Positions 60,825-64,000 of a stretch of DNA of 64,000 nt are shown here, piece by piece (position 1 is the stretch's first letter; each line of letters starts with the position of its first letter). The translations under genes and the position numbers were made by a program. A model generated the notes under the pieces. The model did no database searches. It was given only the letters and a program-made list of their open reading frames with translations, and had not been told where the DNA came from. The stretch comes from Betaproteobacteria bacterium. GTDB taxonomy: Bacteria; Pseudomonadota; Gammaproteobacteria; Burkholderiales; Usitatibacteraceae. The stretch spans positions 753,900-817,899 of the forward strand of contig JADKJU010000003.1 in NCBI GenBank assembly GCA_016720855.1. Direction: 5' to 3'.

Positions 60825-61079
60825 TCGTTCTCTGTAGAAGCAGGGCAGCGGCGGGTATTACGAAAATCCCCGTTGCCCGCAACTCTGTCCGTTCGTCGCC
60901 GATGCTCGCGGCCAGAGCCTTCGCCTTATCGTCGTCGCGCAGTACAAAGCCAATTTGAAGTGCAGCGGCACTCGCCCAGATAGTTCAGATCGCTGACGCG
61001 CCGCCAAGAGGCAGCAAGGTTGGCGGCTGTGTCTACCCGCTCGATGATGACTAGCAAAGGGGCGATCATCTGTGCCCCA

Positions 61080-61104
61080 TGGGTACGGCAAAGCCAATAG
61101 CGCC
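61080..61104 (-). repeat. 25-bp repeat, inverted copy 2
   Basis: Exact reverse complement of 58754-58778. In its own reading direction it encodes GAIGFAVP, the same octapeptide as at the IS flank, so both may derive from one disrupted gene. Confidence 0.7.
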
Positions 61105-61334
61105 AAATGTAGGCCTCAGCATTTGGCCGAGTCGCCTCCGCGCATCACCCTTCCGCTCAAACCGTGAACGCTAACCCATTGCTTTGTCTAAAGCTGGTGC
61201 GAAGATCACTCTTCGCAGAAACAGAGAACAGAGAGGGGGTAGAGGGCAAAACGGCCGGAATCGTGGCCACCCCGAGGGAGACCACTCTTCGCACGCCTCG
61301 CCAAAGGTCCGGATTCATTGGGAAATTCCGGACG

Positions 61335-61363
61335 AAAAAAAGGCCAGAGCGGAGTCTGGCCTT
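61335..61363 (-). terminator. Leftward intrinsic terminator
   Basis: Plus strand AAAAAAAGGCCAGA ... TCTGGCCTT; on the minus strand the stem AAGGCCAGA, loop CTCCGC, TCTGGCCTT is followed by a run of T residues. It ends leftward transcripts from the gene at 61749. Confidence 0.8.
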
Positions 61364-61378
61364 GAACGAGTGGTGGTG

Positions 61379-61598
61379 AATGGCTTACCAGGCCACGGAC
61401 CACGATGAGGCCAAAAGAGTACGTCTGCGGCAATGGTAGCCGATGAGCGATAGCGCGGTTTACTACGCCATTAAAAGCGCTCATCAGAGCCCATGAGCGA
61501 TCTTGCGCGATCGTAGGCGCACTCGGTGGATGGTTTACCAGGCTGAAAACGGCGCTTAGGTCGAAAGAGCACGCCTGCGGCAATGGCAGTCGGTGGGC
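61379..61598. repeat. Two diverged about 70-bp repeats
   Basis: TGGCTTACCAGGCCACGGAC ... GTCTGCGGCAATGGTAGCCG (61379-61441) and TGGTTTACCAGGCTGAAAAC ... GCCTGCGGCAATGGCAGTCG (61532-61592) align over most of their length. They may be decayed copies of a regulatory or coding module. Confidence 0.5.
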
Positions 61599-61748
61599 GC
61601 AAACGAATTCCATGGGCCCCAACGACACAGGGCCGTCGATAGCCTGGCCCAATTCCCTGTAGGGCAAGTCGAGCGTATTACCTATCGGTATCGGGTCGGT
61701 CGAGGTCTCGGCTGCTTAGCCTGCGAAGCGAATCAGCGGTCCCCGAGC

Positions 61749-64000
61749 CTACCCCTGACACGCCAGGTATCTCTCAACCCGGTGGGTTGTACGCCGAATT
61801 ACAGTCATACCCCACCGGGGAGCAGCCGCGCCATCGGGCGTCATCGCCCTTTGTGCGGGCTGATCACCAAAATACATCTTGGCGGTTGCCTGAGCCAAAT
61901 CCTCTGGCGATCCCCCATATCCGTCGATTTCGAACTCAGTCTTCGTCCGTTCGAAGACGTGATAAGGCTCCAACTCTCTAGCCGTCAGCAGGATGACTCT
62001 TTGTTGATGGTCAGCATTCAGGGATTTCGCCCGATCAACTTCGTCCCTCGTAAAGGGGCTCAATTTGGACATCAAAATGAATACCTTGAAACGCTTTCGA
62101 GGTAGAGCATCCGCAACGCGCCGCAGATTTTCAATGTCCCTCTCGAACTCCTCCGGCTTGATCGGTCCTTGATCCTTGCACTCACCCAGGATAACTACCG
62201 TCTTTCTTGGGTAAGGTCGCGGAATCACCCAGAAGAAATCCACCTCGCACTCGACGCGTGCTTCGCCAATCTTAGTAAGGTCCAGGGATGGTGAGTAAAC
62301 CCCATCGCGGAGTCCGCTCCCAAGAGTTGTCTCCAGCTGCTGGAGGGTTAGGGCAACCGGAACGGCGCCTTGCGCATTTCTCTCGGCGCCCAGGACCCCG
62401 GAGCGTCGGTAGTGCCACACCTCACCCATCAGTTGACGGGTTGCAGCGTATTCGTGACCGCATAGTTCACAGACGATCTGTTGCCTTAAGGCATCCAGCG
62501 CAGTCCAGCTAGCCATGCGACAGCTCGGGCAGGTAAGTTCTGCACCCATGCGAAAGAGCCCCTTCTCGACCAAGTGGCCGAACACGTCGTCTGGCGTCAG
62601 CTTGTGCCCGGTGGGCGCCTTTCGATGTGAAGATCGTGGTGGTCGCTGAATTTGGCTCCCGGATTGGCGGGATCCTTACTGCCGATTAGCTCCAGTGCAC
62701 CTTTCTTCGTGAAAGAAGCAGCCGGACCATGTGTTTTCAGCAATCGACGCACGCCGGGGATCTTGAAAACTCTTGCTCCCTGCAAGCCTCCTAGTCTGGA
62801 AATGAGCTGCCGTGTAATCAAGCCTCCATTGCTGGGCTTAGTCTCGTATCCCGCCATGCCGAGCACCTTCCCGATCAGATCAGCAACAGGAAGTGCGTAC
62901 AACCACGAGTCGACATCGGCGGCATCAATTACAAGACCTACCCGCTCCGGCTCGATTCGCAGCTCGTTGTAGATGAGATGCATCGTCCGGGCATAGAACT
63001 CATTCAGCTCTGGGACATAAGGCGGATTCAAGGTGTGTTGCTCATCGCCATAGAGCCCACCAATGAAAGACACTCGAAGCGACAAGATGTTGCGTGTGGA
63101 ACCACGTGTCACCGCAAAACGGCTTGTTGCTCAGCGAGAACGAGACCTTTAGGCTGACCACGCTCGCGTCCGAGCACACCTAGAACTGATACCTGATCAA
63201 AGGTCATCATTGGCGGTCGGACGTTTCGCCCGTTCCAGCTGTGCTCCGAGATTGGACACACAGTTAATTCCATGCCATTGAATGGCTTACGCACCTCGTC
63301 CATGTCCTCGCGTCGCGTCCACACTGCTACCCGCCGATCCCACTCATGGCGATGAGCAACCGACTCCCTCATAGCCTTTTCCCACGCTGGGATGATGTCG
63401 CGGTACCGCCCAATATGATTTGCGTCGACGAACCACAACGCGATGTCTGCGGCTCTTAGGTTCCAATGGCAGATCAGATCGTCAAGGTTCGCGGCCGCTC
63501 CGACAAAGAACCCTGGCGTGTCCCAGCCTGCCTGAACGCCATAGTGGCGCTCCAGGGCGTGACGCGAGAGGTAGCTAATTCCCGGATGTTCCGGAATATC
63601 CGCCGGAATCGGTGCCGCTGGCTCAAGGCGAATCTTCGACACCAGCAGAGCACTTTCCAACATCCCCCCGTAGTCGATACCTACCTCATCTACCGTTGGG
63701 TATCGGCCAAGCTGTGTCAGAAATACGTCCGCCAATGGGTCGTCGGGACTCCAGTCGTAAACTCGAAAACCCCGATCGTTGATGGCCTTAACATCTGGCT
63801 TGTCGCGCAAGTGTTAAGGCGTTGTGCACATCAAGCAATTGCGCGCGTTTCTGCTCGCTGTCTCGGCCAATTACTATTGAGTCGCTGTAGAACGGGTTGA
63901 TCAAATGACTGATCGACTTGGGAAACGCCTTTACTTCTTCGCTACTTCCCACCGGTAACAGCAGATCAATGCGAAATAGATCGATAAGCCTTCGACTTTC
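61749..64000 (-). pseudogene. Large protein with zinc ribbon and nuclease-like C-terminus (fragmented, continues beyond window)
   Basis: Four leftward pieces. 64000-63788 (open to the edge; ESRRLIDLFRIDLLLPVGSS ... SDSIVIGRDSEQKRAQLLDV) ends as the frame passes to 63810-63109 (VKAINDRGFRVYDWSPDDPL ... DWSPDD-type core). Its TGA overlaps the GTG of 63112-62597 (RNILSLRVSFIGGLYGDEQH), which frame-shifts near 62620 into the last piece to 61749. That piece has a CPSC...CELC ribbon and ILGECKDQGPIKPEEFERDI, an ExK-like nuclease core. The GTGA junction could also mark a true gene boundary. Likely a defence-type protein; the family was not identified. Confidence 0.5.

Larger units (their letters stand above)
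60825..61748. other. About 920 bp without a convincing gene
   Basis: Degenerate coding remnants are visible on the minus strand near 60930-61110 (GAIGFAVP, then PLLVIIERVDTAANLA in another frame). It also holds the inverted 25-bp copy, a strong leftward terminator, and two related about 70-bp repeats. I see no complete gene; longer ORFs overlap these repeats and have unlikely composition. Confidence 0.5.

Noticed and set aside
61206..61667. 153-aa minus-strand ORF
   Set aside because: Its apparent internal repeat comes from two DNA repeats, and it crosses a strong terminator; probably not coding.
1..64000. CRISPR array
   Set aside because: No regularly spaced repeats of 23-50 bp were found; the Cas4-like nuclease belongs to the phage recombination module.
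1..64000. tRNA gene as integration site
   Set aside because: No cloverleaf-compatible sequence was noticed at 1553-1620 or near the right-end candidates, and serine recombinases do not need one.

Overview
The window is a GC-rich stretch of proteobacterial chromosome, probably betaproteobacterial judging from gene style and GC content. No rRNA, tRNA or housekeeping marker is present to confirm this. It carries a nearly complete lambda-like siphovirus prophage set among defence-type genes.

Left edge (1-5.6 kb): the C-terminal part of a DUF262/GmrSD-like protein is followed by a leftward integration and lysogeny block. This block holds a small ParB-like HTH gene, a large serine recombinase, a DUF2924 gene, small genes, an ImmA/IrrE protease and an XRE repressor. 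A divergent control region at 5.5-5.75 kb starts the rightward early operon.

Early region (5.7-15.6 kb): two unknown early genes come first. They are followed by an HTH gene, a Sak4-like RecA-fold ATPase, an SSB-like protein, a Cas4-like PD-(D/E)XK nuclease, a P4/D5-type primase-helicase, a RuvC-like resolvase and a DUF6362 protein. Then come a cos-like structured region with a terminator (15.7-15.9 kb) and two tandem ParB-domain/DNA-methyltransferase fusions (15.97-18.64 kb).

A leftward cargo block (18.7-21.0 kb) holds two restriction-endonuclease-fold proteins, a GIY-YIG-like protein and an unknown. A leftward group of small DUF genes follows (21.2-22.8 kb). Three of its genes, plus the distant DUF2924 gene, are each preceded by the same 31-bp element.

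Late region (22.9-50.2 kb): small and large terminase, gpW, portal, protease with nested scaffold, gpD, gpE, head-tail joining, tail tube, a frameshifting tail chaperone, tape measure, tail-tip genes and lysis genes. Leftward or unknown cargo interrupts it at 32.75 kb (DUF6998-like) and 46-48 kb (a 687-aa orphan).

Right region (50.2-64 kb): a divergent HNH nuclease and an N4C/N6A methyltransferase fused to a ribbon-helix-helix domain; a two-gene McrB-like AAA+/PD-(D/E)XK system; a frameshifted IS21-family element; a frameshifted YdaS-RhuM fusion; a small repeat protein; and a fragmented large gene ending in a zinc ribbon and a nuclease-like domain. The right prophage boundary could not be located. 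At least eight genes carry single-base frameshifts, several at short homopolymers, so the sequence is either decaying or contains uncorrected indel errors.
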